Positions 39,811-41,125 of a stretch of DNA of 41,125 nt are shown here, one piece after another (position 1 is the first letter of the stretch; every line of letters begins with the position of its first letter). The notes below the pieces were generated by a model, which worked only from the letters and a program-made list of their open reading frames with translations, was not told where the DNA came from and did no database searches. Location: the NCBI RefSeq assembly GCF_900541605.1, contig NZ_UQKJ01000002.1, positions 1 to 41,125 on the forward strand, read 5' to 3'. Position numbers and translations under genes: made by a program. The DNA is from an uncultured Dialister sp. Lineage in GTDB: Bacteria > Bacillota > Negativicutes > Veillonellales > Dialisteraceae.

Positions 39811-41125
39811 TTACCAGCCATGGCGGTAATCGAAGACATCGTCCGGAATTTCTCCCTTTTCCAGCTCCGTTAGCGATTCATCGAGGATAGTGAAGGCCTT
39901 GTGGAGGTTTTCGGAGGAAATGTTGAGAGGCGGCTGTACCCGGAGCAGGTTCTCGCCCAGGGTGATGATGATGAGTCCCTTCTCGTAGGAACGGAAGCAG
40001 ACTTTGAACGTACCGTCACCGTCGGGGACAGCATTGCCCTTTTCATCTTTCTTCACGATGCCGATGGCCCAGGACATGCCACGGCCCCGGTAGAAGGCTA
40101 CCCGGTCCGGGTGCTTCTTCTTCAGGGTTTCCATTTCTTCTTTGATCTGGGCGCAGTTCCGTTTGTAAATACTCTGGAACTCATCGGTCTGATAGTAGTC
40201 GAAGGCCGCATTGCCCGCAGCGCAGGCGATGGCGTTGCCACCTAAGGTGAAGAGATGGGCCGGTGCAGGGAGGCAGTCCATGATTTCTGCCCGGGCCATG
40301 AAAGCACCGAGGGTGAGGCCGGCGCCGATGGATTTGCCCATGATAATGCCGTCAGGAATGATGCCGGGGTAGTTCTCGATGGCAAAGAAGTGGCCGGCCC
40401 GCCAGAAGCCCTGCTGCACTTCTTCATCGATGAAGAGGATGCCGTGCTTCTTGCAGAGGTCGTAGAGCTTTTTGAGGAAAATGGGGTGAGCCGGAAGGAT
40501 GCCCGCATCCCCCTGGATGGCTTCAATGACTACTGCCGCCACTTCGTCTGCCGGCATGTAGGTGCGGAAGGCGGTTTCGATATCTTTTGTGGCTTCCTTT
40601 TCTACGATTTCATCTGGCACATCTTCACCGTAGAAGGGGAAGTGATAAATTTCCGGAAGGAAGGGTCCCATCTTTGCATGCATCCGGGTGGTGCAGGTGG
40701 TCATGGAGCAGGAACCGTAGGTATTTCCATGGTATCCGTTGATGAAGGTGATGATCTTCGTGCGCCCTGTGTAGGCCCGGGCAAATTTCACGGCCGCATC
40801 GTTACCGTCGGATCCACAGTTGCCGAAGGCGATCTTCGCCTTCACGCCGCCAGGATATACGGAAGTCAGCTTTTCCGCATAGGAAATCATGGGTTCATTG
40901 TAGGAATAGGCTGCGGTGTACTGGGTGCACTTCTTGAGCTGTGCCTCAATGGCCTTTGTGAGAATGGGGTTCGAACTTCCCAGGTTCAGGGAAGACGCAC
41001 TGGTGAGGAAATCGATATATTCATTACCGTCGGCGTCCTTCAGGATTTCACCCTTTCCGCTTTCCACGGCAAAGGGATAATAGGACAGGTGTTGGCAGGG
41101 AGCTACCACTTTTTCATCCCTGGCC
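39811..41125 (-). CDS. Class III PLP-dependent aminotransferase (5' end outside the window)
   Basis: A fold-type I, class III aminotransferase, related to 4-aminobutyrate/ornithine-type enzymes and often labelled aspartate aminotransferase family. The PLP lysine is in MGKSIGAGLTLGAFM, the ring-binding aspartate in LFIDEEVQQGFWRAG, and the phosphate region in NCGSDGNDAAVKFARAYTGRT. The frame is open to the window edge (Ala-Arg-Asp-Glu-Lys before the GTG at 41109), so the true start is beyond 41125 and the GTG should not be used as the start. 438 residues are visible; probably fewer than 30 are missing. Substrate not assignable. Confidence 0.88.
   Translation of the reverse strand, partial: ARDEKVVAPCQHLSYYPFAVESGKGEILKDADGNEYIDFLTSASSLNLGSSNPILTKAIEAQLKKCTQYTAAYSYNEPMISYAEKLTSVYPGGVKAKIAFGNCGSDGNDAAVKFARAYTGRTKIITFINGYHGNTYGSCSMTTCTTRMHAKMGPFLPEIYHFPFYGEDVPDEIVEKEATKDIETAFRTYMPADEVAAVVIEAIQGDAGILPAHPIFLKKLYDLCKKHGILFIDEEVQQGFWRAGHFFAIENYPGIIPDGIIMGKSIGAGLTLGAFMARAEIMDCLPAPAHLFTLGGNAIACAAGNAAFDYYQTDEFQSIYKRNCAQIKEEMETLKKKHPDRVAFYRGRGMSWAIGIVKKDEKGNAVPDGDGTFKVCFRSYEKGLIIITLGENLLRVQPPLNISSENLHKAFTILDESLTELEKGEIPDDVFDYRHGW

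Noticed and set aside
41109..41109. GTG at 41109 as start of the aminotransferase
   Set aside because: The frame stays open to the window edge, no ribosome site precedes the GTG, and the family needs a few more N-terminal residues; the gene is cut by the window.
1..41125. CRISPR arrays, rRNA, tRNA, prophage or transposase genes
   Set aside because: No regularly spaced direct repeats, no rRNA or tRNA sequence and no integrase or transposase motif were seen; the repeats found are short palindromic or MITE-like elements.

Overview
The window reads as chromosomal DNA of an anaerobic Firmicute. Three T-box leaders, Gram-positive-type sigma-70 promoters, an SNF2/SWIM gene pair and an Ech-type energy-converting hydrogenase fit a gut Negativicutes (Veillonellales; Dialister/Megasphaera-like), but this lineage call is inference from gene content and the moderately high GC, not from a marker gene. 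No rRNA, tRNA, CRISPR, phage or transposase gene was seen.

Layout. 1-8 kb: a minus-strand glutamate:Na+ symporter (gltS), then plus-strand genes for an M50 site-2-type protease, a TRIC/UPF0126 channel, an SNF2 helicase overlapping a SWIM zinc-finger gene, and a MATE exporter. 8-16.2 kb: an aromatic amino acid operon, aroF-tyrA-aroB-aroA-aroC-pheA-aroE-aroK. It is preceded by a strong promoter, a 37-codon ORF with nine Tyr/Phe/Trp codons in a 15-codon stretch, and mutually exclusive antiterminator and terminator hairpins. This is a classical ribosome-mediated attenuator and the clearest unannotated system in the window. 16.2-18.6 kb: a 4-oxalocrotonate tautomerase-like gene and an ammonium channel fused to a PII domain. 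18.6-19.2 kb: a gene-free stretch with five DnaA boxes. 19.2-23.8 kb: methionine genes under two Met-type T-boxes (metA - substrate-binding lipoprotein - mmuM, and an orphan metQ). 23.8-25.7 kb: two inverted copies of a 159-bp MITE flanking a YigZ/IMPACT gene, then an unknown coiled-coil protein. 25.8-27.4 kb: a third T-box controlling a YkvI-type transporter. 27.6-39.7 kb: echABCDE, an enlarged six-cluster ferredoxin (echF position), hypAB and hypFCDE. The right edge holds a 5'-truncated class III aminotransferase on the minus strand.

How it works together. The biosynthetic loci sense charged-tRNA status by premature termination: a leader peptide for Phe/Tyr/Trp and T-boxes for Met and for one undetermined amino acid. 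The Ech hydrogenase would couple reduced ferredoxin oxidation to H2 formation and ion pumping, and its Ni-Fe maturation genes HypA-F are all adjacent. Its large subunit ends right at the nickel-binding motif, which matches the absence of a maturation endopeptidase gene. Several small palindromic repeat families sit between genes of these operons, most strikingly a run of about nine hairpins between echE and echF.
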